In this document: positions 11,728 to 18,855 of the stretch, one piece after another
How positions within the stretch are numbered: the stretch's first letter is position 1
How the letters are laid out: each line of letters starts with the position of its first letter
IMG/VR virus record: IMGVR_UViG_3300029319_000236
Coordinates: 1 to 33,357 of that record
Source of the DNA: a virus
Direction: 5' to 3' (one strand)
DNA: 33,357 nucleotides
Notes under the pieces: generated by a model
Told to the model about the DNA's origin: nothing
The model's database searches: none
The model's input: the letters and a program-made list of their open reading frames with translations, nothing else
Made by a program: the position numbers and the translations under genes

Positions 11728-11949
11728 TTATAATGTACTAAGATTACTTAGTATCTCTTTTGTTATGTCTTGTTCTGCTTTTTTCAACATAGACTCAACA
11801 GTGTCTTCAATTCTCCAGTACAAATCAGAACCTTTTTCGTTGTTCTCTGTACTACCATCTTCCAATTCTATTATGAATTGTTTCTCCCTACCCTCGATCG
11901 CCTTGAAGTATAATTTTTCTGCCAAGTCGTGACAAAATTCTGTACTCAT
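11728..11949 (-). CDS. Hypothetical acidic protein (73 aa)
   Basis: A 73-residue protein: helix (F-C-H-D-L-A-E-K-L-Y-F-K-A-I), a strand (K-Q-F-I-I-E-L-E-D-G-S), and a long C-terminal helix (E-D-T-V-E-S-M-L-K-K-A-E-Q-D-I-T-K-E-I-L-S). No family recognised. Its ATG (11949) directly abuts the stop of the preceding gene (11950), and GGAGG lies 8-12 nt upstream in that gene, giving good support for expression. Confidence 0.6.
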   Translation of the reverse strand: MSTEFCHDLAEKLYFKAIEGREKQFIIELEDGSTENNEKGSDLYWRIEDTVESMLKKAEQDITKEILSNLSTL

Positions 11950-12078
11950 TTAGTTACCTCCCTCATCTGTTCCAGATAGTTTGTATGTTATTTCTTTTCT
12001 ACCATCTACTTCTAATACAGTTTCAAGTTCTAACTCTTGCAACTCATTATTCTGTAACAGGTATATAACCTTATTCAT
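11950..12078 (-). CDS. Small hypothetical protein (42 aa)
   Basis: A 42-residue frame, ATG 12078 to TAA 11950-11952, placed exactly between two neighbours with no gap. Beta-type sequence (K-V-I-Y-L-L; E-L-E-L-E-T-V-L-E-V; K-E-I-T-Y-K-L) suggests a small three-stranded sheet. No family recognised. Confidence 0.5.
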   Translation of the reverse strand: MNKVIYLLQNNELQELELETVLEVDGRKEITYKLSGTDEGGN

Positions 12079-12468
12079 TTACTTACTCCATCCAAGTTCT
12101 CGAAGAAAGTTTGTCGACTCTCCGTTATCGTTACTAATTCTTATCTTGTGTGGTGCAGACTCATATGCCTTCAATAGAATATTCCAAACTATTTTATCGT
12201 AAGGTTTTCTATTGGTCTTGCAGAAGCTAAATGCACCATCTTCTTCATTCTCCCAACTATGTAATCCTCTTCTCTCTTTAGATAGTTTAAAAGTTTCGTG
12301 GGCATTTTCTTCTACTCCATTCAAAGATATAATCCCATCGTCACTTTTATCTTCTTCAATCTCTATACCATGAAAGTGTTCCATGATTTTCTTTTTGTGA
12401 TGTTGAATGTATTCCCATTCCTCATCAGTAAAACTTTCTTTTTGATAATGGTAATTTGTATATCCCAT
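12079..12468 (-). CDS. Conserved phage protein of the 'MGYTxY' type
   Basis: A 129-residue protein beginning M-G-Y-T-N-Y-H-Y. After a helical region (D-E-E-W-E-Y-I-Q-H-H-K-K-K-I) it has I-I-S-L-N-G (46-51), H-E-T-F-K-L (57-62) and F-S-F-C-K-T-N-R-K-P-Y-D-K-I-V (80-94), then S-N-D-N-G. This order (M-G-Y-T-H-Y ... N-G ... E-T-F ... F-C-K-T-x-x-K-P-Y-D-x-x-V ... S-D-G) is a widespread phage family with no assigned function. Strong conservation of C-K-T-x-x-x-P-Y-D suggests an active or binding site. Its ATG abuts the upstream stop. Confidence 0.72.
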   Translation of the reverse strand: MGYTNYHYQKESFTDEEWEYIQHHKKKIMEHFHGIEIEEDKSDDGIISLNGVEENAHETFKLSKERRGLHSWENEEDGAFSFCKTNRKPYDKIVWNILLKAYESAPHKIRISNDNGESTNFLRELGWSK

Positions 12469-12627
12469 TTAAACCCTAACCTCCTCTCTCGTAATTGGTA
12501 CTAGTCGTGGCAACATAGATTGTCTACGTTTTACTATTGCATTACTATTCTTATATGCACTTTTAAATTGTAGGTCTAGATCCCATCTACTTAGATCCCA
12601 TGCAGTTGAAACATCTTTACTGTTCAT
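12469..12627 (-). CDS. Small hypothetical protein (52 aa), first gene of the leftward operon
   Basis: A 52-residue frame, ATG 12627 to TAA 12469-12471, with AAGGA about 10 nt upstream and the next ATG directly after its stop. It contains a short repeated W-D-L motif (A-W-D-L-S-R-W-D-L-D-L) and a basic C-terminal half (V-K-R-R-Q-S-M-L-P-R-L-V-P). Being first after the control region, it is likely among the earliest expressed. No family recognised. Confidence 0.55.
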   Translation of the reverse strand: MNSKDVSTAWDLSRWDLDLQFKSAYKNSNAIVKRRQSMLPRLVPITREEVRV

Positions 12628-12741
12628 AATGTTTAAGTCCTTCTTTTTTTATTGTTAGAAAAAACCAGTTGTTTTTCCTTATACTTTAATTATATAAGTA
12701 TACCTAGATCCATGTGCTAATTTTGTATGTGTTGTATGACA

Positions 12742-12780
12742 TAGAATCTAAACACTTATGAACACAGTAATTAGATTCTG
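12742..12780. promoter_or_regulatory. Two outlying copies of the TAGAATCTA element
   Basis: TAGAATCTA at 12742-12750 and TAGATTCTG at 12772-12780. They start 30 bp apart, exactly two units of the 15-bp period of the main array, on the early-operon side of the region. Confidence 0.5.
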
Positions 12781-12798
12781 TTAACGAATAGACCTTGT

Positions 12799-12820
12799 GC
12801 TGCTAAAAACTTCTAGCAGC
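12799..12820 (+). other. Hairpin in the control region
   Basis: GCTGCTA (12799-12805) pairs with TAGCAGC (12814-12820) across an 8-nt loop. It lacks a T-run, so it is not a terminator; a single-strand structure in an origin or a leader RNA is possible. Confidence 0.4.
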
Positions 12821-12874
12821 TAAAGGTACAGCTGCAGATGTTCTATGATATAACCCATACCTACATTCATAGTG

Positions 12875-12884
12875 TGAATATTCA
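12875..12884. promoter_or_regulatory. TGAATATTCA palindrome
   Basis: A perfect 10-bp palindrome, flanked by two copies of ATTCATA (12865-12871 and 12880-12886). A possible operator distinct from the 15-bp array; could be chance in AT-rich DNA. Confidence 0.35.
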
Positions 12885-12962
12885 TATTGTTTATAAGGTC
12901 GGTGCAAAATTTTATATATAGTATGTATCAAAATAAATTTTTAATGTGTCTGTTTTAAATAT

Positions 12963-13037
12963 TAGGTTCTAACTACATAGAATCTAAGTAAATAGAATCT
13001 ATTTAAATAGAATCTATATAAATTGATTCTAATTACA
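12963..13037. repeat. Five tandem 15-bp repeats (iteron-like array)
   Basis: Units start at 12963, 12978, 12993, 13008 and 13023, exactly every 15 bp. The middle three share TAGAATCTA followed by three variable bases and AAA. The outer two are TAGGTTCTA and TTGATTCTA, each followed by a sequence ending ACA. The 9-bp core TAGAWTCTA is itself palindromic. It ends 91 bp before the orphan gene's start. Fixed-spacing tandem repeats next to a gene are typical of iterons bound by a replication initiator, or of repressor operators. Confidence 0.75.
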
Positions 13038-13128
13038 CCCAAAAAGCCTTGATTTTTGTAGGATATGTAGTACACTTTATATATGGTTATAAATTAACTA
13101 TAAATAGTAGATTAAGGAAATAATTAGA

Positions 13129-14085
13129 ATGTCTACAAAAAATAAAAATACTGTTATTGAACCACAAATAACAGTTAAAAAAAATAACGTGGTTAAGGTC
13201 GAGAAAATAAAAGAGGATAATATTAAGGATTTACCCAAAGAGTTAAGGCAACAAAACAAAGAGGGTAAATTTAATAATAGTTATCCAAAATGTATACAAG
13301 TATTAATTGATGTATTAAATGAAATTGTGAGAGATAACAACTTAGGTTTTAAAGAGGTTCATGAAATTCTAGTAACTACGAGTAATAATAAAAATACTTT
13401 TAGAGAATTAGTAGAAAAAAACGTAATTTCAAAAAATGGTCAAGGTAGATACGTATTACAAAATGGTAATAACTTGATAACTTTAGATATAGTTTTTATC
13501 CAAAGATTAAAAGAGGATAAAGACGATAAAATAGACAATAAAAATAAAAATTTTTATTCTAAGTTATTAAAAGATTTAATCTTGAAATTATCAGTTTTAA
13601 ACATGATGCATAAAGATCTAATTCCATATAGTGTAGATCAAAAAAAGTTTAACAATAGTTGGAAGGTTTATTATTCTAATGGTCATAGATTGGGTAAATT
13701 GTTTGAACAGTTAAAAAACAGTAACAATAAAACAAAACTTAACGTGGCATATCCAAAATTAACGTGGTCAAGTGGTTCAACTGGATTAGTAGATAAATAC
13801 TTTACACCAGAACGAAAAGAAATAATTAACAACACTTTGCATGATGTGGATAGATGGATTAAAAACGATTCTAAAAAATCAAAACCTAAAGTTAAACAAA
13901 ATTGGTTTGATAGTAATGGCAATCCCTTAACACCATCGGGATTTAATGCCACAAAACAAATGCAAACGTGGGAAGAAAACCAAAAATATATTATGGTTGA
14001 AAACTCACAAAATACAAAAGACTTAATTAATGATGGATTAATTCCAATAGAAGAGGTTTACACATTACATGCACAAAAGAAATAA
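13129..14085 (+). CDS. Orphan Lys/Asn-rich protein, possible initiator or regulator
   Basis: A 318-residue protein, the only rightward gene between the early and late blocks. It is very rich in Lys, Asn and Asp, with far more AT-rich codon use (AAA, AAT, ATA, TTA) than its neighbours, suggesting separate origin. About residues 60-110 look helical and end in V-I-S-K-N-G-Q-G-R-Y-V-L-Q, a wing-like hairpin, so a winged-helix DNA-binding domain is possible. The middle is a charged helical region. The C-terminal part has N-W-F-D-S-N-G-N-P-L-T-P-S-G-F-N-A-T. AAGGA lies 10 nt before ATG 13129. It is preceded by the 15-bp repeat array and followed by its own terminator. No family recognised; initiator or repressor roles are inferred from position only. 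Confidence 0.65.
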   Translation: MSTKNKNTVIEPQITVKKNNVVKVEKIKEDNIKDLPKELRQQNKEGKFNNSYPKCIQVLIDVLNEIVRDNNLGFKEVHEILVTTSNNKNTFRELVEKNVISKNGQGRYVLQNGNNLITLDIVFIQRLKEDKDDKIDNKNKNFYSKLLKDLILKLSVLNMMHKDLIPYSVDQKKFNNSWKVYYSNGHRLGKLFEQLKNSNNKTKLNVAYPKLTWSSGSTGLVDKYFTPERKEIINNTLHDVDRWIKNDSKKSKPKVKQNWFDSNGNPLTPSGFNATKQMQTWEENQKYIMVENSQNTKDLINDGLIPIEEVYTLHAQKK

Positions 14086-14152
14086 ATTAGTATATTTGTA
14101 CGTGAGGATTAATGGAATAGAAAAAATCCAAACTACAAAATAAATAAATAAT

Positions 14153-14192
14153 AAATATACCTATCAATTAATTTTGGTAGGTATATTTTTTT
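14153..14192 (+). terminator. Intrinsic terminator of the orphan gene
   Basis: AAATATACCTATC (14153-14165) pairs with GGTAGGTATATTT (14176-14188) over 13 bp with one G-U and a 10-nt loop, followed by a T-run to 14192. It isolates the orphan gene from the late genes. Confidence 0.8.
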
Positions 14193-14353
14193 GGTTTAAA
14201 ATAATTTAATAAAGATTAATATAATTTATTGGTTTATGTATGTAAGAAAATATTTTAATATTTATATTGTGAGGGTATCATTTTAAATATATATCTAATG
14301 ATTAATTAAATTAACATCAGTATTAAAAGCTAAAATTTCCAAAAAAAATATTT

Positions 14354-14369
14354 TAGAACAAATGTTCTA
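14354..14369. promoter_or_regulatory. LexA-box-like palindrome
   Basis: TAGAACAAATGTTCTA has perfect 7-bp arms around two bases. Its core GAAC-AAAT-GTTC fits the Gram-positive SOS box (GAAC-R-N-R-Y-GTTY). It could bind host LexA or a phage repressor. Confidence 0.5.
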
Positions 14370-14377
14370 CTTTGTGC

Positions 14378-14389
14378 CGATACAAATCG
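14378..14389. promoter_or_regulatory. CGAT-ACAA-ATCG dyad
   Basis: Four-bp arms CGAT and ATCG around a 4-bp centre, between the LexA-like site and the next palindrome. Short, so weak evidence alone. Confidence 0.3.
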
Positions 14390-14392
14390 ACC

Positions 14393-14407
14393 GAATACTC
14401 AGTATTC
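14393..14407. promoter_or_regulatory. GAATACT-C-AGTATTC palindrome
   Basis: Perfect 7-bp arms around one base, in the late control region next to the LexA-like site. Likely an operator for a different protein. Confidence 0.45.
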
Positions 14408-14447
14408 ATGTACCTACTTAGAGTGTTGAGATCTTTTTTTATATTAT

Positions 14448-14525
14448 TAGTAACACATAGTAACACCTTAGTAACACCTTTATTACTATTGGTTAGTAAC
14501 ACTGTTATTACTAAGTGTTACTAAC
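14448..14525. promoter_or_regulatory. Cluster of TAGTAACAC sites upstream of the late genes
   Basis: Forward copies of TAGTAACAC begin at 14448, 14458, 14469 and 14494, the first three about one helical turn apart (10 and 11 bp). An exact inverse copy GTGTTACTA lies at 14515-14523, and inverse variants TTATTACTA at 14480 and 14505. GTTAGTAACAC (14492-14502) and GTGTTACTAAC (14515-14525) form a perfect 11-bp inverted repeat. The motif matches the dyad at 7399-7420. Confidence 0.7.
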
Positions 14526-14540
14526 AGTATAAGATTATAA

Positions 14541-14572
14541 ATTAATATATATATTATATATATATATATATT
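14541..14572. repeat. Alternating TA tract
   Basis: About 32 nt of almost pure alternating A and T between the TAGTAACAC cluster and the small terminase gene. Easily melted; may assist promoter or origin opening, or be a simple low-complexity tract. Confidence 0.5.
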
Positions 14573-14613
14573 ACCAAGATTTATTTTTTTGTTTCTTAGG
14601 AATTGTGTTATTA

Positions 14614-14625
14614 TGTTACTAGGAG
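14614..14625 (+). promoter_or_regulatory. TGTTACTA half-site overlapping the ribosome binding site of the small terminase gene
   Basis: TGTTACTA (14614-14621) runs directly into AGGAG (14621-14625), which lies 7 nt before ATG 14633. This ribosome binding site decides the start over an upstream in-frame ATG at 14603. The half-site repeats the TTAGTAACA motif once more at the mouth of the late operon. Confidence 0.45.
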
Positions 14626-14632
14626 AATTGAT

Positions 14633-15205
14633 ATGGTAAAGAAGACTACGGTCAGAAAAAGAAGTGTTGTTGCTAGGACACCTGCTGAGAAGTTTAGAGA
14701 CAATGTATTGGTTGGATACCCTGAATGGGTTACATGGTCTAGGAAGCTTAGAAGGATCTTTGTGTGTTTACCCTCTTATGGGGTAGGTAAAGAAGCATTA
14801 GAGTCTATGTGTGAAGACTTTGATTGGAACTATTCAAACACTGAGAAATTGACCCAGGGTAATGCTACTTTCAAGAAAGCAGTAACAGAGTTTGTAGAGA
14901 ATGGTTACAAGTACAGAACAGTTCTTAGATACCCTAAATCAAAAAACCCTATACCCTTTCAGATCAAGTGGTCTAACCTACAACAAGTCTATATGATGGA
15001 GTCTGGTATAACCTCATTCATCAAAGCAGAGACTGGTAAAATATCACCAGCAGAAAGTAAATTGATAGAGAAAGCAGGTTTGCTAGAAATAGAACCTTTG
15101 GTACACTTACCAGATGAGACACCTAAAAATCTTCCACAACAACAGGTAGACATTTCTGGTGAATCAAGTTTATTTCAATTGCAAACTAACTTAAACGGAA
15201 AATAA
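14633..15205 (+). CDS. Putative small terminase subunit
   Basis: A 190-residue protein if begun at ATG 14633 (AGGAG, 7-nt spacing). It opens with a basic segment (V-K-K-T-T-V-R-K-R-S-V-V-A-R). A helix-turn-helix-like part follows around Y-G-V-G-K-E-A-L-E-S-M-C-E-D-F-D-W-N-Y, and it ends with a Gln/Ser-rich tail. Its stop abuts the large terminase start. Small terminases are poorly conserved, recognise the packaging site and usually sit just upstream of the large subunit. That position and the DNA-binding look support the call, though no specific family match is visible. Confidence 0.6.
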   Translation: MVKKTTVRKRSVVARTPAEKFRDNVLVGYPEWVTWSRKLRRIFVCLPSYGVGKEALESMCEDFDWNYSNTEKLTQGNATFKKAVTEFVENGYKYRTVLRYPKSKNPIPFQIKWSNLQQVYMMESGITSFIKAETGKISPAESKLIEKAGLLEIEPLVHLPDETPKNLPQQQVDISGESSLFQLQTNLNGK

Positions 15206-16723
15206 ATGTCATATCAATATACACCTTCTCCATGGCAGAAAAAGTTTCATGAGTCTAAGAGCAGGATTAAAATTGTATGGGCTGGTCGTAGAGCAGGTAA
15301 AGGTAGAGCAGTTCTTTCGGAACTTATGGTTGCTATCGCAGAGGCAGCTAAGACTCCTTTTCTAGCAGACAAAGAAATGGCAAAGGCAGCCAACCTACCA
15401 GTAGGATATGATCTAACTAACACACTAGAACCTGCAATCCATATATGGGTAGTTGCACCTAACTTTGCACAGAGCAGACAAGCATGGAACGAACTAAAAC
15501 AATTTATACCACCAGAACTTGTAGTCAAACGTAAGAAAGGTCAAGGTGGTGGTCGAGGTGATGGATGGAGAGAAGATGCAAAGTCTGTATGGCTATACCT
15601 AAAAAGTCCTAACCTAGTAAGACGAGATGTCTATATTGAAATAAAATCTGCTGATGATCCAGAATCTTTACAGACTGCAGGACCAGACTTTATCTGGATT
15701 ACAGAGTCACAAGATATAAAAGAAGCTGCATGGAATAAACTAAGACCTATGCTTAACTCAGCTGGTCGACTTGGTAGAGGTTGTGTAGAAGGTATACCAC
15801 CATTCCAAAGAACACACTGGTTTTCAAAACTTTTTAAATGGTCTAAAGAAAACCCTAGTGAAGATTACGAATCCTTTCATGCAACGAGTTTTGATAACGT
15901 TTTCCTATCACAAAAACAGAAGTCTGCTATTGAAGACGAAAAAGCAACTATGCCAGAAATGGTATGGAATAGAATGTACATGGCTAAACAACCAGATGGT
16001 GGAGGTGGTTTCTTCAGACCTAGCAAGATACAAGAAGCTGCTACTGGTAAAGAAATGTTAATGCCAGATCCCAGCAGAAGGTACGTTGCTGGATTAGACT
16101 TAGGTAAGAAACAAGACTATACAGTTTTTGTTGTAAAAGATGCGATGAGTAGAAAATCTGTGTATGCTTTAGAGATGTCTGGTAGTGACTGGGTTAGCCA
16201 AATAGAAACCATCAACTCAGAGATTACTAGATGGAAAGTAGGAGATGTTAGGGTTGACTCAACTGGTCTTGGTGATGTAGTATTTGACCATCTACTATCT
16301 TCTGGATTGCCAGTGACTTCATTTAAATTTAGCGCTCAAAGTAAATATCAATTGTTTCAAAATTACTATCTAGCACTAGAAAATGGGACTGTACATTTCC
16401 CAGAAAGTTGGGATACACTAAAAAGACAACTAGAAGATATAAGTATCAGACCTAGTGGAAATGGTTCATATGTGTTTTATAATGAATCAGGGGAACATGA
16501 TGACTGGGTTGATGCAGAGCTGTTAGCTCTAATGGCTAGTGATCCACCAGGGTATGAAGACGGTGAGTATAATTATTTGGGAGCTATAAGTAGAATGAGA
16601 CCTATAAGACCTACAGACTCTAAGAGACCGTCACGATTTATGCAAATGAGAAGACAACAAAAGACAAAACAAAAATTACAATATTTAGAAGAAAACGAAT
16701 TAATTAGTAGTGAGACTAGGTAA
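15206..16723 (+). CDS. terL: Terminase large subunit (packaging ATPase/nuclease)
   Basis: A 505-residue two-domain packaging motor. ATPase: W-A-G-R-R-A-G-K-G-R-A (25-35, Walker A), V-V-A-P-N near 82-86, and F-I-W-I-T-E (162-167, Walker B with catalytic Glu). Nuclease (RNase H fold): A-G-L-D-L-G-K (Asp near 298), V-R-V-D-S-T-G-L-G-D (Asp near 350) and D-D-W-V-D-A-E near 432-438 supply the metal-binding acids. It pumps DNA into the prohead and cuts the concatemer. Follows the small subunit without a gap and precedes the portal by three bases. Complete and probably functional; the packaging type cannot be told from the sequence alone. Confidence 0.92.
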   Translation: MSYQYTPSPWQKKFHESKSRIKIVWAGRRAGKGRAVLSELMVAIAEAAKTPFLADKEMAKAANLPVGYDLTNTLEPAIHIWVVAPNFAQSRQAWNELKQFIPPELVVKRKKGQGGGRGDGWREDAKSVWLYLKSPNLVRRDVYIEIKSADDPESLQTAGPDFIWITESQDIKEAAWNKLRPMLNSAGRLGRGCVEGIPPFQRTHWFSKLFKWSKENPSEDYESFHATSFDNVFLSQKQKSAIEDEKATMPEMVWNRMYMAKQPDGGGGFFRPSKIQEAATGKEMLMPDPSRRYVAGLDLGKKQDYTVFVVKDAMSRKSVYALEMSGSDWVSQIETINSEITRWKVGDVRVDSTGLGDVVFDHLLSSGLPVTSFKFSAQSKYQLFQNYYLALENGTVHFPESWDTLKRQLEDISIRPSGNGSYVFYNESGEHDDWVDAELLALMASDPPGYEDGEYNYLGAISRMRPIRPTDSKRPSRFMQMRRQQKTKQKLQYLEENELISSETR

Positions 16724-16726
16724 ACA

Positions 16727-18664
16727 ATGGTTTTAGATTATGGAACAAACTCAACTGGAGAAAACTCAGACGTTATTAACGTAGAGGCAGCAAACCCTAC
16801 AGATGAACCAGAGATAACATTACAGTGGGTAAAAGAAAAAGCACAATCAGGTCACGAATTATTTAGAGAGTTTCGTAGTAAAGCAGAAGAACTAGATGAC
16901 TTTTATCTAAACAACTTTGACTTTAGTGTTCCAGAAAACGGAACATTGATTAGACTAGGTACTGCACAGTCAGTAATAAATACTCTAGTTGCACACGTTA
17001 GTCCACAGTTCTTGGATATATCTGTTCCACCTCCAGGTGCAAGAGGACAAGCAAGAGCTGAACTAATGGAAAAGTTTTTGACAGGTGCTCACCATATGAT
17101 AGAACACAGAACACCTGTATACAGAGAAATTACTAAACACGCTGGTCTTTATGGTATTGGTTGGGAGAAGATAGAGTTTACTGCAAATGAATGGAGTGAC
17201 TTTCCAGAAGCACCACCACATGAAGAAGAAACAAGTGCAGAATACAGAGAACAAGTTAGAGAAGTATTAGATAAACGATCTGTTTCATGGCCCATAAAAT
17301 CTGTAGCCGTGAATCCTCAAAACCTTATATGGGATTTGAATAATGGTACACAACCTAGATGGGTTATATATGAATATCAAGTAGATGCAGAATGGGTACA
17401 AGCTCACTTTCCAGAATGGAACGTACACAAAAAAGGTTACGTTACTTTCCAAGAAGTATGGACTGCATCACAAGTAGGATACCTAGCAGATGATAAATGG
17501 GTATTAGAACCTAGAAGACACGGTTATGGTAAACTACCTTGGATTATGTACTGGCCCCAGATGGGATTAGATACTGGTAACTCAGAACCAGAAACTTTAT
17601 ACATGGGATTACTAAACGGATCTATAGATATGCTAAGAGCTCAAAGTCAATTAGCATCACACTATATTGACATCGTAGGTAAATCAGCATGGCCCACACT
17701 AGAATTTACAGGCCCACCAGGAATTACAGAAGAAGTGCAAGCTGCATGGGATGATACTCCAGGTGCAAAGAATATCAAACCACCACAGGTAAATGTAAAC
17801 GCATCAGATACTCCAAGACCACCTTCAGAGATTGGTATTGCAAAACAATTCTTAGATGAAGCTATTGAAGCAAATACAGTTCCTGCTGTTGCTAGAGGAC
17901 AAAGACCTATGGGTGCAGCGTCTGGTTATCATACAGCTGTACTAGCTGGTATTGCATCACTTAACTTTGGTGCAGTAAAAGAAGCAATGGAACGTGGTTT
18001 ACAAGAAAAAGGTGAATTAGTTCTAAGAATAGTAGAACACGTCATTAATGATAAACTAACAGTATTTGGTAAAACAGAAGCTGGAGTTTTAGATGCAGCT
18101 ATCAAACCTTCTGACATCAAAGGGCATTACGTCAACATTGTTCGTATTAACTCTGTGTCGCCAGAAGAACAAGAAAGAAGACTTAACCTTTGGGCTAACT
18201 TGTGGAGATCAGGGTACGTTGATTTGGACACTGCTCTCAGAAAAGGTGGGGTAAGTAATCCTTTGGAAGTTCGTGCTAAGATACTAGAAGAACAATTTAT
18301 AAACTCACCAGGTATACAAGAACAGTTACAGATGGCAGCTGCATCAAGAATACCTACGATACAAAATATTATAGAAGCAGCAGGACAGCAAGGTGCAGTT
18401 CAAAGTCCAACTCCAGAAGAGACGGCAAGAAATATTTTGAACACACAAACATCTATGCAGTTACCTAACGCAGGAAATTTTCAGCAAGGTAACCAAGCTG
18501 GCATAAGACCTAACAACCCAGGTACAGGAGTACCACAAACTACTAGACCAGTAATACCAGGATCTATAGACGAAATGAATCAAACAGCTCGTGCTGTAGC
18601 AGGACCAAGAACTGGTAATGTTAGAGTACCAGGGGCAGACATATCACCAGGAGCAAGAGGATAA
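16727..18664 (+). CDS. Portal protein
   Basis: A 645-residue protein in the canonical place after the large terminase. Portal-type features: N-terminal helical region, G-T-A-Q-S-V-I-N-T-L-V-A-H-V-S-P (75-90), H-A-G-L-Y-G-I-G-W-E-K-I (142-153), N-P-Q-N-L-I-W-D (near 202-209), and a long helical region (Q-S-Q-L-A-S-H-Y-I-D-I) before a Gln/Pro/Asn-rich C-terminus. Portal dodecamers form the DNA channel and head-tail joint. The length is toward the large end, as in podovirus head-tail connectors. The Pro/Gly-rich tail after about 560 is probably disordered. It overlaps the next gene by one base. Confidence 0.82.
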   Translation: MVLDYGTNSTGENSDVINVEAANPTDEPEITLQWVKEKAQSGHELFREFRSKAEELDDFYLNNFDFSVPENGTLIRLGTAQSVINTLVAHVSPQFLDISVPPPGARGQARAELMEKFLTGAHHMIEHRTPVYREITKHAGLYGIGWEKIEFTANEWSDFPEAPPHEEETSAEYREQVREVLDKRSVSWPIKSVAVNPQNLIWDLNNGTQPRWVIYEYQVDAEWVQAHFPEWNVHKKGYVTFQEVWTASQVGYLADDKWVLEPRRHGYGKLPWIMYWPQMGLDTGNSEPETLYMGLLNGSIDMLRAQSQLASHYIDIVGKSAWPTLEFTGPPGITEEVQAAWDDTPGAKNIKPPQVNVNASDTPRPPSEIGIAKQFLDEAIEANTVPAVARGQRPMGAASGYHTAVLAGIASLNFGAVKEAMERGLQEKGELVLRIVEHVINDKLTVFGKTEAGVLDAAIKPSDIKGHYVNIVRINSVSPEEQERRLNLWANLWRSGYVDLDTALRKGGVSNPLEVRAKILEEQFINSPGIQEQLQMAAASRIPTIQNIIEAAGQQGAVQSPTPEETARNILNTQTSMQLPNAGNFQQGNQAGIRPNNPGTGVPQTTRPVIPGSIDEMNQTARAVAGPRTGNVRVPGADISPGARG

Positions 18665-18855
18665 TGGCAAAAAATACACACCCATTAGAATTAGCATTTA
18701 TGAAATTTGATGAGACTACACAGCGAATGCTTAAACAAGTCTCTCAAAGTTTTGGTAACCTAGAAAAAATACCAGAAGTAAAACAACCACAGACTAGAAA
18801 AAAGAAACAAACTATATATAGCAACAATACGCCTAATCCATTTGGAGGGAACTAA
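18664..18855 (+). CDS. Small hypothetical head-gene protein (63 aa)
   Basis: A 63-residue protein joined to the portal stop and to the next start by TAATG overlaps. The N-terminal half is helical (L-E-L-A-F-M-K-F-D-E-T-T-Q-R-M-L-K-Q-V); the second half is basic and Pro/Asn-rich (R-K-K-K-Q-T-I-Y-S-N-N-T-P-N-P-F-G-G-N). No family recognised. Translational coupling implies a virion or assembly role. Confidence 0.65.
   Translation: MAKNTHPLELAFMKFDETTQRMLKQVSQSFGNLEKIPEVKQPQTRKKKQTIYSNNTPNPFGGN

Larger units (their letters stand above)
12628..13128. other. Divergent AT-rich control region, 501 nt, no convincing gene
   Basis: It separates the leftward early operon from the rightward orphan gene. 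It holds two outlying TAGAWTCT sites (12742, 12772), a hairpin (12799-12820), a TGAATATTCA palindrome (12875-12884) and the five-copy 15-bp array (12963-13037). TATAAT occurs leftward at 12694-12689, but its -35 position is poor. Promoters must lie here in both directions; AT-richness prevents choosing one. Candidate origin or master switch. Confidence 0.6.
14086..14632. other. AT-rich late control region, 547 nt, no gene
   Basis: Contents in order: the terminator of the orphan gene (14153-14192), a featureless very AT-rich stretch to about 14350, three different palindromes (14354-14407), the TAGTAACAC cluster (14448-14525), a long alternating TA run (about 14541-14572), and the ribosome binding site of the small terminase gene. 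A late promoter must be here but could not be picked by eye. Confidence 0.65.

Noticed and set aside
12577-12601. TAGATCCCAT repeated at 12577 and 12592 with 15-bp spacing, resembling the iteron period
   Set aside because: Lies inside the 52-residue gene and is explained by a repeated W-D-L coding pattern; the sequence differs from TAGAATCTA.
13129-14085. Integrase or recombinase identity for the orphan gene
   Set aside because: No tyrosine recombinase R-H-R-Y or serine recombinase motif is visible.
14603-14632. Upstream in-frame ATG for the small terminase gene
   Set aside because: The extra ten residues have no ribosome binding site, and AGGAG sits at proper distance only for ATG 14633.
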